Assembly: GCA_964515405.1 (NCBI GenBank) | Contig: CAZERD010000050.1 | Location: 1-11,640 of the forward strand | Length of the DNA stretch: 11,640 nt | Source of the DNA: CAZERD01 sp964515405 | GTDB lineage: Bacteria > Campylobacterota_A > Desulfurellia > Desulfurellales > CAZERD01 | Direction: 5' to 3' | Shown here: piece after piece, positions 5,534 through 11,640 of the stretch | Numbering within the stretch: position 1 is the first letter of the stretch | Layout of the letters: each line of letters begins with the position of its first letter | Program-made: the position numbers and the translations under genes | Notes under the pieces: model-generated | Told to the model about the DNA's origin: nothing | Seen by the model: only the letters and a program-made list of their open reading frames with translations | Databases searched by the model: none

Positions 5534-7277
5534 ATCCTTCCAACTTTTCCTTGAGGGAGGTAAGTTGAAGTCTACATTCCTCCACTGTTGAGAGGGCTCT
5601 CTTGATTTTCAGCAGGTTTTCCTGAGCTTTGTATTCACTTTCTGTTTTCAGCGTCACAGTTCTTTCAAGGATGTTTTCTATAGTTGAGATTGTGTGTTCT
5701 ATTTTGTCGTTGAGTTTTCTTCTGAATCTTAGAGTTGTTTCCTGAATGTTTTTTATGAAGGCGTATCTTATTCTTCCGCAGTGCCTTTCAAATGTTTCTT
5801 CTGTGGTGGTTTTTATGTGTTTAATTATCACGCCTTTTCCAACGAACAGAGGTAGTTTCCTCCGTATGAACGTTCCTATTATTGCGAGTGCCTCGAGCTG
5901 ATCTTCAAATTTGAATGAGAATTCACTAAGCTCGGTTAGGCCTTCGACTGTAGTAAATGGCTTTAAGTCAATCTCAAATATTGATGATGCTTTGTCTATT
6001 ATTTTTTTGATGATTTCGTTTGTTCTGTTGGATAGGTCTTTGTATATTTCTTCTATTTGGGATTTTATAAGCTCTATCTCTCTGGATTTGAACTCTATGA
6101 ATATGTCTTTTATTTGATTCAGCATTTTCTCTTTTATTGTGTTCTCCAGTTGTTCTGAGCGGAGCCTCTTGTTGAGGTTTTCATTGAAGGTTTTAAGGGC
6201 GCTTTCGACAAGCTCGGGCAACTTCTGTTCTTTTAAACTGGATATATCCTCGTCTATGGATTTGTAGAGCGTTTCTATCTTCCCTTTGAGCACGAATTCA
6301 TTTTCTTCTTCGTACTTATCTACGATTTCCCTGAATTCCTTGAATTCTTTTATTCGTTTTTCAAGTTCTTCTACAGAAAGTTCTTCTGCTTTTTGGCGTA
6401 GTTTGTTGGTTGTTTCGAGGGTGTCTGTGTATCTTATCAGGGAATTTATCACAGATAAAGCCAGTAGTTTACCCTTTTCCCTTTTCAGGGGTTCTATGAT
6501 TCTGCCCTCTACAGCTTTTATATTTGACTCCACGAGTTTTATGTCGTTTTCGGAGTTCTTGGCTTCAAGGGCCATAAGGGCAGATATGGGTACTATTTCT
6601 ATTTCCCTGTGGAGTTCCTCTTCCAGCAGGTGTTTGTTGAATGCTATAACTTCCTTCAAATCCCTAGAGGAGACTATATCTTTTTTATTTAGCACAAAAA
6701 AGAATTTGTCTATATATTCCCTTGCGCTCCTTAAAAATTCCAGCTCCGCTTGGCTGATAGGTGGGTCTGGGCTCATCATGAATATGGCGGCATCACAGTT
6801 GGGGAGGTAGTCATAGGCAACATCTGTGTTGTGTTTGAATATGGAACCTACCCCTGGGGTGTCTATTATTCTTATACCACTTTTCAGATACTCCGAGGGG
6901 TAGAATACGTCTACCTCTTTCACATGTAGTCTGTTTTCTGGATTATATCTTTCTGTTACGTACTTTTCTATTTCGCTGAGGGATATTTCTTCGTCTTTTT
7001 TTTCATTGTTATACTTTATTACGACCCTAATTTCGTCTGAGTAGTCTATGGTAGTTACTATAGATGTAAGAGGTAGAATAGCGGTTGGCAGTATGTCAGA
7101 GCCGAGCAAGGAGTTTATAAATGTGGATTTACCCCTTTTGAACTGGCCTATGACGACGAGGTTGAACTTACCTTCTTTGAGTCTGTGTTTTAGGTTATTG
7201 AGTTCCGTGGATTTAGCGTCGACAGCTTCCAACTTGTTTATTATGTTTTCTATTTCCTGGTATGTGTTGTTGTCCAC
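5532..7277 (-). CDS. Bacterial dynamin-like GTPase
   Basis: The protein has 581 residues. The N-terminal dynamin-type GTPase domain shows G1 GQFKRGKST (44-52), the switch-1 region ILPLTSIVTTI with Thr71 (67-77), G3 DTPGVGS (139-145) and G4 NKKD (197-200), then VPISAL. Residues about 250-581 are long charged helices rich in Glu and Lys, the stalk expected of this superfamily. A less charged patch, LEALAIIGTFI then LPLFVGKGVII (about 460-490), may be the membrane-contacting paddle. Bacterial relatives (BDLP, DynA, LeoA, CrfC) act in membrane remodelling, envelope stress or phage tolerance; which applies here is unknown. The start is GTG at 7277, with GGAGAG about 7 nt before it; the ATG at 7284 is out of frame. 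No partner dynamin is adjacent, although many bacterial ones come in pairs. Confidence 0.9.
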   Translation of the reverse strand: MDNNTYQEIENIINKLEAVDAKSTELNNLKHRLKEGKFNLVVIGQFKRGKSTFINSLLGSDILPTAILPLTSIVTTIDYSDEIRVVIKYNNEKKDEEISLSEIEKYVTERYNPENRLHVKEVDVFYPSEYLKSGIRIIDTPGVGSIFKHNTDVAYDYLPNCDAAIFMMSPDPPISQAELEFLRSAREYIDKFFFVLNKKDIVSSRDLKEVIAFNKHLLEEELHREIEIVPISALMALEAKNSENDIKLVESNIKAVEGRIIEPLKREKGKLLALSVINSLIRYTDTLETTNKLRQKAEELSVEELEKRIKEFKEFREIVDKYEEENEFVLKGKIETLYKSIDEDISSLKEQKLPELVESALKTFNENLNKRLRSEQLENTIKEKMLNQIKDIFIEFKSREIELIKSQIEEIYKDLSNRTNEIIKKIIDKASSIFEIDLKPFTTVEGLTELSEFSFKFEDQLEALAIIGTFIRRKLPLFVGKGVIIKHIKTTTEETFERHCGRIRYAFIKNIQETTLRFRRKLNDKIEHTISTIENILERTVTLKTESEYKAQENLLKIKRALSTVEECRLQLTSLKEKLEG

Positions 7278-7319
7278 TGCATGGCTCTCCAGTAAATGTC
7301 CTACGGAGTAGGCTTCTCT

Positions 7320-7347
7320 ATGATAGTTAAAAGCAGTTAAAAGTCAA
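7320..7347 (-). promoter_or_regulatory. Promoter of the dynamin-like gene
   Basis: Reading leftward, TTGACT (7347-7342), a 16-bp spacer, then TATCAT (7325-7320). Transcription would start near 7313, giving a leader of about 36 nt. Confidence 0.6.
7325..7344. repeat. Tandem 10-bp repeat AGTTAAAAGC/AGTTAAAAGT in the dynamin promoter
   Basis: Two head-to-tail copies differ only in the last base (7325-7334, 7335-7344). A 10-bp period puts both copies on one DNA face, and together they fill the -35/-10 spacer of the dynamin promoter. This could be an operator or simple AT-rich repetition. Confidence 0.4.
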
Positions 7348-7421
7348 CAAATTACTCTTACGGAAACGTGCATGATAACTTTTTGCTTGAAAGAGGGATC
7401 TGTGGACTGTAAAAAGGTGGT

Positions 7422-8363
7422 ATGAGGTATGCAGAAACTCTGGAACAGCTGCTGGGTAAAACCCCGCTTGTGGATGTTAGTGTGCTTTTTAGTAATAAGG
7501 CGAGGGTTCTGGGGAAGGTTGAGGGCATGAATCCGTCTGGCTCTGTGAAGTTCAGGACCGCTGTTGCCATGGTAAATGATGCAGAGAGGAGGGAGTTGCT
7601 TGGAGAAGGAGTTGAGATTGTTGAGCCGACGAGTGGCAACACAGGAATAGCCCTTGCATGTGTGGGTGCGTTTAAGGGTTATAAGGTTCATCTTGTTATG
7701 CCGGAGTACGCGAGCAGAGAGCGGGTCAAACTTATGGAGTTGTTTGGGGCGGATGTCATTCTCACCGATGCTAATAAGGGAATGAAGGGAGCCATTGAGG
7801 TTGCCAGGGGTATGGTGGAGGAAAGCAGAGGTAGATTTTTTATGCCTGATCAGTTTAGTAATCCAGCAAACCCTTATGTGCATGAGAAAACTACTGGCGT
7901 TGAAATATTTACCGACACTGATGGTCTGGTGGATGCTGTTGTTGCTGGTGTTGGGACTGGGGGTACCATAACAGGGATTGCCAGATATTTAAAGGCTGTC
8001 AAAAGAGACGTGTGCATTGTAGCTGTGGAGCCTGCGGCTAGTCCAGCTATGGGTTGCTTTTTGAGCGGAAAGAGTGTGGAGTTTAGGAGCCACATAATAG
8101 AAGGTATAGGAGCTGGTTTTTTACCTCCAGTGCTTGATATTTCACTGATTGATACTGTTGAAGCGGTCGGGGATGATGAGGCTGTTGAGTTTTCGAGGAT
8201 GGCCGCTGAAGTATGTGGTTTAGGTCTTGGGATTTCCAGTGGTGCGGCACTTGCGGCTGTTTCCCATCTTCTGTTGGAGGATAGATTTACAGGCAGTGTT
8301 GTGGTTGTGGTATTACCAGACTTTGCCGAGAAATACCTTTCTACACGACTATTTGCTCTATGA
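7422..8363 (+). CDS. cysK: Cysteine synthase (O-acetylserine sulfhydrylase family, PLP-dependent)
   Basis: It should make cysteine from an activated serine and sulfide in the cytoplasm. At 313 residues it has the usual length for CysK/CysM. The PLP lysine is Lys43 in NPSGSVKFR (37-45). The substrate loop is PTSGNTG (69-75). QFSNPANPYVHEKTTG (144-159) is the typical family stretch. The phosphate-binding loop is GVGTGGTITG (176-185), followed by IEGIGAGFLPPVLD (226-239) and GISSGAA (270-276). One oddity: the near-invariant Asp after the PLP lysine (SVKDR) is Phe44 here. CysK, CysM and cystathionine beta-synthase are hard to separate by sequence, so O-phosphoserine or homocysteine chemistry is not excluded. 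AAGG ends 4 nt before the ATG, a short spacing. Its end overlaps mnmA by ATGA. Confidence 0.9.
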   Translation: MRYAETLEQLLGKTPLVDVSVLFSNKARVLGKVEGMNPSGSVKFRTAVAMVNDAERRELLGEGVEIVEPTSGNTGIALACVGAFKGYKVHLVMPEYASRERVKLMELFGADVILTDANKGMKGAIEVARGMVEESRGRFFMPDQFSNPANPYVHEKTTGVEIFTDTDGLVDAVVAGVGTGGTITGIARYLKAVKRDVCIVAVEPAASPAMGCFLSGKSVEFRSHIIEGIGAGFLPPVLDISLIDTVEAVGDDEAVEFSRMAAEVCGLGLGISSGAALAAVSHLLLEDRFTGSVVVVVLPDFAEKYLSTRLFAL

Positions 8364-9355
8364 AATCGGTTGCTGTTGCCCTAAGTGGTGGTGTTGATAG
8401 CGGTGTGGCGGCTTTAATTCTGAAAGAAAAGGGTTACAAGGTAGTAGGTTATACCCTTGTGCTTGGGGGGGGAGAGGATGTTTCCATGGCGAAGAGGGTG
8501 GCTGAGACTGTAGGCATAGAACATGTGATTCTGGATGTGAGAAGAGAATTTGAGAAAGAAGTCGTTTCTAGGTTCATAAGCGACTATACTGTATGTAAGA
8601 CACCGAATCCATGTGTTCTCTGCAATGTGCTGAAGTTTAAGCTTGGTTTTGGGATCGCGAGAAGATTTGGTGTTGAGTATGTATCTTCTGGGCATTATGC
8701 CTGCATTAAGGAAGGCAGACTCTATGCTACTCGGTACTTTAAGGATCAAGCATATTTCCTTGCTGGTTTGCCCGCAGATATGCTTGATAGGATTGTTTTG
8801 CCTCTTTGCTCTATGAGTAAGGAGGATGTAAAATATATCGCCCAGTGCCGTGGACTGCCTAGGGGGGTGGAGAGTCAGGATATATGCTTTGTTTCTGGTG
8901 ATTATAGAGGCTTTTTGAGGAGAAGAGGTGTGAGCGGGGTTTCAGGTGTTATTGTGGATACGGGAGGAAGGGTGCTTGCCTACCATGATGGTGTGTTTAA
9001 TTTTACAGTTGGGCAGAAAGTGAGGGTAGGAGGACTCCCTGTTAAGCTTTATGTTGTCTCGTTGGACTGTAAGAGCGGTGTTGTAGTGGCGGCGCCGGAA
9101 GATGCTTTATATTCAACGTATTTCGAAGTTGATGGATTTAATTTTCTTGTTTCTCCGAACAAGATAGACGGGGAGCTCTTTGTAAAGGTAAGGTACTCTG
9201 ATTCCTATCATCCGTGCCGTGTTACCGGAGTTGATGGAAGATTGGAAATAGTGGTAGAGGATAAGGTTAGGGCAGTGACTCCGGGTCAGTTCGCTGTGTT
9301 ATATGAGAAGTGGGGGGATGGTTATCTTGTGCTGGGAGGGGGGTGGATTGTTTGA
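8360..9355 (+). CDS. mnmA: tRNA-specific 2-thiouridylase MnmA
   Basis: It thiolates U34 of the tRNAs for Lys, Glu and Gln, using ATP and a relayed persulfide. The PP-loop is SGGVDS (9-14). The first catalytic Cys lies in TPNPCVLCN (81-89; Cys88 aligns with the E. coli nucleophile, and Cys85 is extra). SGHYA (110-114) and KDQAYFL (128-134) are conserved, and the second catalytic Cys is Cys176 in ESQDICFV (171-178). The C-terminal barrel ends TPGQFAVLYE and LGGGWIV. At 331 residues it is about 30 shorter than most, mainly from a shortened segment after the PP-loop. The usual GQRKGLG-like loop reads GQKVRVGG, a small departure. Its ATG overlaps the cysteine synthase stop by 4 nt, so the two are coupled; MnmA is more usually found beside a cysteine desulfurase. 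Confidence 0.93.
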   Translation: MKSVAVALSGGVDSGVAALILKEKGYKVVGYTLVLGGGEDVSMAKRVAETVGIEHVILDVRREFEKEVVSRFISDYTVCKTPNPCVLCNVLKFKLGFGIARRFGVEYVSSGHYACIKEGRLYATRYFKDQAYFLAGLPADMLDRIVLPLCSMSKEDVKYIAQCRGLPRGVESQDICFVSGDYRGFLRRRGVSGVSGVIVDTGGRVLAYHDGVFNFTVGQKVRVGGLPVKLYVVSLDCKSGVVVAAPEDALYSTYFEVDGFNFLVSPNKIDGELFVKVRYSDSYHPCRVTGVDGRLEIVVEDKVRAVTPGQFAVLYEKWGDGYLVLGGGWIV

Positions 9356-9379
9356 TTTTTGTGGTGCTCAGATTAAAAT
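9352..9379 (+). promoter_or_regulatory. Promoter of elbB
   Basis: TTGATT (9352-9357), a 16-bp spacer, TAAAAT (9374-9379). The -35 overlaps the mnmA stop codon. No terminator separates mnmA from elbB, so read-through is also likely. Confidence 0.5.
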
Positions 9380-9412
9380 ATAGTGTGAACTAAACAGGAT
9401 AAGGAGGTGATC

Positions 9413-10066
9413 ATGAAGAAGATAGGTGTTGTGCTCTCGGGTTGTGGGGTAATGGATGGTTCTGAGATCCATGAAGCTACACTGACCCTGCTGTTTCTTG
9501 ATAGGGAAGGTGTGGAAACGGTAATTATGGCTCCAAACGTGAACCAGTTGCACGTGGTAAACCACCTTACAAACGAAGAAACGGGAGAGACAAGGAACGT
9601 GTTAGAGGAATCAGCAAGGATAGCGAGGGGGAACATTAGGGATATAAAGGACGTTAGAGCTAGTGACATAGATGGTTTGGTCTTTCCTGGTGGTTACGGT
9701 GCTGCTAAAAATTTGTTTGATTACGCCGTAAAGGGTGTAAATTGTTCTGTAAACCCTGAGGTTGAAAGACTTATAAAAGAAATGCATTCAGCTAAAAAGC
9801 CTATGGGGTTTATATGTATAGCTCCTGTACTTGCAGCGAGGGTGCTGGGTGAATATTCGCCTAAGCTTACTATAGGGAGTGATAGACAAACTGCTGCTGA
9901 TGTAGAGAAGCTCGGCGGCAAGCATGTTGAAAAATCCGTGGATGATATTGTGTACGATGAGAAAAATAATGTGGTATCAACGCCGGCTTACATGCTTGGA
10001 CCTTCGATTGCTCATGTGGCCAAAGGAATTGAGAAGCTTGTTAATAAGGTTGTTTCACTTGCCTGA
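9413..10066 (+). CDS. elbB: ElbB-like protein of the DJ-1/PfpI superfamily (isoprenoid biosynthesis glyoxalase)
   Basis: The protein has 217 residues, the usual ElbB length, and belongs to the ES1/ElbB branch of the class I glutamine-amidotransferase-like fold. It begins MKKIGVVLSGCGVMDGSEIHE; Glu18 in GSEIHE is a candidate partner for the nucleophile. FPGGYGAAKN (91-100) and GFICIAPVLAARVL (132-145) follow, with Cys135 at the nucleophile elbow, then TPAYMLGPS. E. coli ElbB has weak glyoxalase activity and was linked to isoprenoid synthesis; its physiological role is unsettled. The ATG at 9413 is chosen over GTG at 9407, because that GTG is inside the nearly perfect anti-16S match AAGGAGGTGAT (9401-9411). 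This is the strongest ribosome site in the window. Transcription probably ends at the terminator that directly follows. Confidence 0.92.
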   Translation: MKKIGVVLSGCGVMDGSEIHEATLTLLFLDREGVETVIMAPNVNQLHVVNHLTNEETGETRNVLEESARIARGNIRDIKDVRASDIDGLVFPGGYGAAKNLFDYAVKGVNCSVNPEVERLIKEMHSAKKPMGFICIAPVLAARVLGEYSPKLTIGSDRQTAADVEKLGGKHVEKSVDDIVYDEKNNVVSTPAYMLGPSIAHVAKGIEKLVNKVVSLA

Positions 10067-10086
10067 CCCCCCTTTTGGGGGTTTTT
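10067..10086 (+). terminator. Rho-independent terminator of elbB
   Basis: CCCCC up to 10072, a TTTT loop (10073-10076), GGGGG (10077-10081) and TTTTT (10082-10086). It starts right after the elbB stop codon and closes the cysK-mnmA-elbB unit. Confidence 0.9.
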
Positions 10087-10091
10087 ATTGC

Positions 10092-10121
10092 CTTTTAAAG
10101 TTATAAAGTTATCAACTTTAT
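10092..10121. repeat. Upstream AAAGTTA repeat block
   Basis: It contains AAAGTTA at 10097-10103 and 10105-10111, 8 bp apart, and an inverted AACTTT at 10114-10119. ATAAAGTT (10103-10110) and AACTTTAT (10114-10121) form a perfect inverted repeat around ATC. Bases 10092-10112 match 10228-10248 at 20 of 21 positions. Confidence 0.65.
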
Positions 10122-10223
10122 ATTATAAGTGCTTTTGTTGATTTATACTCACTTATTTTTATTTAACTTATATCTATATTTTAAGCATTCTCATAGTGTT
10201 TTATAATTATAATTTTATTTTTC

Positions 10224-10251
10224 TTGACTTTTAAAGTTAGAAAGTTATAAT
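10224..10251 (+). promoter_or_regulatory. Sigma70-type promoter of the ferritin-like gene
   Basis: TTGACT (10224-10229), a 16-bp spacer, then a consensus TATAAT (10246-10251). Upstream bases 10087-10223 are very AT-rich, like an UP element, and include the palindrome TTATAATTATAA (10201-10212). Transcription would start near 10258, 26 nt before the ATG. Confidence 0.75.
10228..10248. repeat. Promoter-spacer AAAGTTA repeat block
   Basis: AAAGTTA occurs at 10233-10239 and 10241-10247, filling the space between -35 and -10. It is the second copy of the 21-bp block at 10092-10112. A protein bound here would control the promoter directly. Confidence 0.65.
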
Positions 10252-10283
10252 TAAATTATCAATATCTATGAAAGGGGGGGAGT

Positions 10284-10874
10284 ATGAGAAGGATGGGCAT
10301 TTTTGGGCTTTGTGTTCTGGTGGTGGTAGTATTAATGTTTTCACTTCTCCCCGGTACAGTTCTGTCTGAAGGTAACCCTCCTGCTTCCCATAGGACAAGC
10401 ATGTTGACCAGATATGAGCGAACCGCTCTTGTCAAACTTATGGTGAATGAAAAGTTGGCAAGGGATGTATGTGAAGTAATGTATCAACAGTGGGAGACGT
10501 GTACTTTTTTCAGGATGTTCCGGACTAAGAAGAGGGACTTGGGGGAGATAAAAGAGTTCCTTGTGTCTCATATGGTACCCAATCCTATTAAGGGGTATGG
10601 TGCTGGAAGCTTTCCATCTCAGAGGGTGAGGGAGCTTTATAAGGGTATGACGCTTAAAGGTCAAAGATCTCTTGTGGATGCTATAGAGGTTTGCTCCTCC
10701 ATTGAGAAGGGCAATGTGAAACTTATCAGTCAGTGCCTTAAAGAGGTTCAAGATGCTAAATTGAGGGATCTTTTGAAAAGATTGCTGGCGGAGTCCCAGT
10801 CTCATGTGAGAATGTTTTCTGGTTGTCTTAGGAATCTCGGCGTGGCTGGTTCTATTCACTATCCGTGTCTTTAA
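10284..10874 (+). CDS. Secreted DUF2202-family ferritin-like protein with altered metal site
   Basis: The protein has 196 residues. Residues 1-28 are a Sec signal peptide: MRRMG, a long hydrophobic core, then LPGTVLS. The rest follows the DUF2202 ferritin-like four-helix pattern: NEKLARDV (55-62), a second helix (76-93), a SFPSQRVRELY loop, RSLVDAIEVCSSIEKGNV (128-145) and ESQSHVRMF (170-178). Ligand candidates Glu56, Glu141 and His174 remain. In helix 2, where relatives typically read SEQxHM, this protein has TKKRDL, so Glu and His become Lys82 and Asp85. A standard di-iron centre is therefore doubtful. Six Cys in the mature part (63, 73, 137, 151, 181, 195) could form disulfides outside the cytoplasm. 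A G7 run with GAG precedes the ATG. Function is unknown; the family is often found in anaerobes. Confidence 0.85.
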   Translation: MRRMGIFGLCVLVVVVLMFSLLPGTVLSEGNPPASHRTSMLTRYERTALVKLMVNEKLARDVCEVMYQQWETCTFFRMFRTKKRDLGEIKEFLVSHMVPNPIKGYGAGSFPSQRVRELYKGMTLKGQRSLVDAIEVCSSIEKGNVKLISQCLKEVQDAKLRDLLKRLLAESQSHVRMFSGCLRNLGVAGSIHYPCL

Positions 10875-10930
10875 CGTTTTCGTTTACGTGTAAGGGATAA
10901 AGTTAATCAAGGGATTTATTTAAACAACTA

Positions 10931-10960
10931 ACATACTTCTTGATATATGAGATAGTATGT
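10931..10960. promoter_or_regulatory. Inverted repeat ACATACT/AGTATGT overlapping the DsrE-like promoter
   Basis: ACATACT (10931-10937) and AGTATGT (10954-10960) are exact reverse complements 16 bp apart. One arm is upstream of the -35 and the other is inside the spacer, as in repressor sites bracketing a -35. It could equally be a hairpin. Confidence 0.4.
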
Positions 10961-10968
10961 CATAAAAT
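10940..10968 (+). promoter_or_regulatory. Promoter of the DsrE-like/tusA operon
   Basis: TTGATA (10940-10945), a 17-bp spacer, TAAAAT (10963-10968). Transcription would start near 10975, giving a leader of about 60 nt with GGAGG before the start codon. No terminator is seen after the ferritin-like gene, so read-through from it is possible. Confidence 0.6.
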
Positions 10969-11035
10969 CACAGATAGATGGAGGTAGGGTAGGTGAATTA
11001 GGAAGATACCTTTAAGCTTTTCAAGGAGGTTTAAG

Positions 11036-11446
11036 ATGAGTGACAAGATGTGTATTACGGTTATGAGCGGCAGCATTGATAGGCTTGTTGGTATGGCCAT
11101 TCTGGTGAGTGGAGCTGTTGCCATGGATACTGAGGTGGAGCTTTTCCTCCAGCTGTGGGGTGTTTATGCGTTCAAGAAAGATGTCATAAAAGAGAATATG
11201 AACCTTGCTGAGTTTCCGGAGAAGCTTCCACAGGTGGGGAAGAGAATTCAGGAGTTAAATCTTCCAATGTGGTATGACATGCTTAAAGAAGCCAAGGAAA
11301 CGGGACTGTTGAAGATATATGCTTGCTCTACGGCTGCCTCTGTGTGGGATGTTAAGGAGAGTGATCTTGAGATGGTAGATGAAATTATAGGTGCAGGCGA
11401 ATGGATACTTAAGAGTAAGGGAGCGGCGATAACTTTGTTCATATAG
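11036..11446 (+). CDS. DsrE-like (DsrE2-type) sulfur-trafficking protein
   Basis: The protein has 136 residues, within the DsrE/DsrF-like range and a little shorter than many DsrE2 proteins. It opens KMCITVMSGSIDRLVGMAI, followed by VELFLQLWGVYAFKK (34-48). The likely sulfur-carrying Cys is Cys97 in IYACSTAASVWDV (94-106). It ends VDEIIGAGEWILKSKGAAIT plus LFI, the typical family close. It has no strong membrane helix and is probably cytoplasmic or membrane-associated. DsrE2 proteins pass persulfide sulfur together with TusA, often in rhodanese-tusA-dsrE2 clusters of sulfur oxidisers and related anaerobes. Here tusA follows after 13 nt, which supports that role. AAGGAGG lies just before the ATG. 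Confidence 0.88.
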   Translation: MSDKMCITVMSGSIDRLVGMAILVSGAVAMDTEVELFLQLWGVYAFKKDVIKENMNLAEFPEKLPQVGKRIQELNLPMWYDMLKEAKETGLLKIYACSTAASVWDVKESDLEMVDEIIGAGEWILKSKGAAITLFI

Positions 11447-11459
11447 GAGGTACATTCAA

Positions 11460-11640
11460 ATGGCTGAACTGTCAGTGAGTGAGTTGAAGGATCTTAAGGT
11501 TGATAAAGTTGTGGATGCGAGAGGTACGTCCTGCCCTGGGCCTTTGCTTGCTGTGAAGAGGTCTATTGGGGAGGTTTCCATTGGCGGTGTTATGGAGGTG
11601 TTGTCATCAGACCCTGGTACCAAGAGGGATGTTCCCCTTT
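11460..11640 (+). CDS. tusA: TusA-family sulfur carrier (partial, cut by window end)
   Basis: Sixty codons are visible. VVDARGTSCPGPLLAVKR (17-34) holds the CPxP signature with the sulfur-binding Cys25, at the start of helix 1 as in TusA/SirA/YeeD proteins. GVMEVLSSDPGTKRDVP follows, the second strand and loop. Complete members are about 75-90 residues, so roughly a quarter is missing. AGGAGGT lies 8 nt before the ATG, and the gene is co-transcribed with the DsrE-like gene. TusA can serve tRNA thiolation through MnmA, whose gene is 2 kb upstream, or dissimilatory sulfur metabolism; the DsrE-like neighbour favours the latter. Further sulfur genes may follow outside the window. Confidence 0.92.
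   Translation, partial: MAELSVSELKDLKVDKVVDARGTSCPGPLLAVKRSIGEVSIGGVMEVLSSDPGTKRDVPL

Noticed and set aside
6286..6810. 174-codon rightward frame opposite the dynamin-like gene
   Set aside because: Serine-rich antisense shadow of Glu/Lys-rich coiled-coil coding sequence; no recognisable domain.
7275..7286. ATG at 7284 as the dynamin start
   Set aside because: It is out of frame with the GTPase domain; GTG at 7277 is in frame and suitably placed after GGAGAG.
10087..10283. AAAGTTA repeats as replication iterons or a CRISPR-like array
   Set aside because: There are too few copies, no regular repeat-spacer pattern and no Rep or Cas gene. Their place in a consensus promoter favours regulation.
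10341..10859. 172-codon leftward frame opposite the ferritin-like gene
   Set aside because: Antisense shadow; the rightward frame has a signal peptide, ribosome site, promoter and a family match.

Overview
The window looks like bacterial chromosome, probably from an anaerobic and possibly thermophilic bacterium with active sulfur metabolism. The signs are strong Shine-Dalgarno sites, sigma70-like promoters, GTG starts, heavy use of AGA/AGG for arginine and ATA for isoleucine, and a DsrE-like/TusA sulfur relay. A species or phylum cannot be named from this sequence. No tRNA, rRNA, CRISPR array, transposase, integrase or phage gene was seen.

Left part (1-3336): a leftward operon for a branched-chain amino acid/amide type (HAAT) ABC importer. 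It runs from a Tat-exported binding protein through LivH to LivM, which leaves the window at position 1; the LivG/LivF ATPases are expected beyond it. The 441-base gap upstream of the binding protein holds divergent promoter candidates, a hairpin, and a doubtful 86-codon leader ORF. That ORF overlaps the binding-protein start by ATGA.

Middle (3337-7421): a rightward orphan sensor-like protein with a V4R-like Cys cluster and the C-terminal sensor segment seen in some chemoreceptors. It converges on a leftward two-gene operon of an ArsR-type repressor and a NifX/NifB-family protein. That operon's promoter carries a perfect 16-bp palindrome over its -10. Next come a rightward RRM RNA-binding protein with a clear terminator and a large leftward dynamin-like GTPase.

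Right part (7422-11640), all rightward: cysteine synthase overlapping the tRNA 2-thiouridylase gene mnmA; elbB (DJ-1/PfpI superfamily) with its own promoter and terminator; a secreted DUF2202 ferritin-like protein with altered helix-2 metal ligands; and a DsrE-like gene followed by tusA, cut by the window end. The promoter of the ferritin-like gene has AAAGTTA direct repeats in its spacer, and the same block recurs 136 bp upstream.

Sulfur links several units: cysteine synthesis, tRNA thiolation, DsrE/TusA trafficking, and perhaps the ArsR-NifX pair. I see no single undescribed multi-gene machine. The most unusual items are the ferritin-like protein and its repeat-bearing promoter, the palindrome-controlled ArsR/NifX operon, and the orphan sensor beside the importer.
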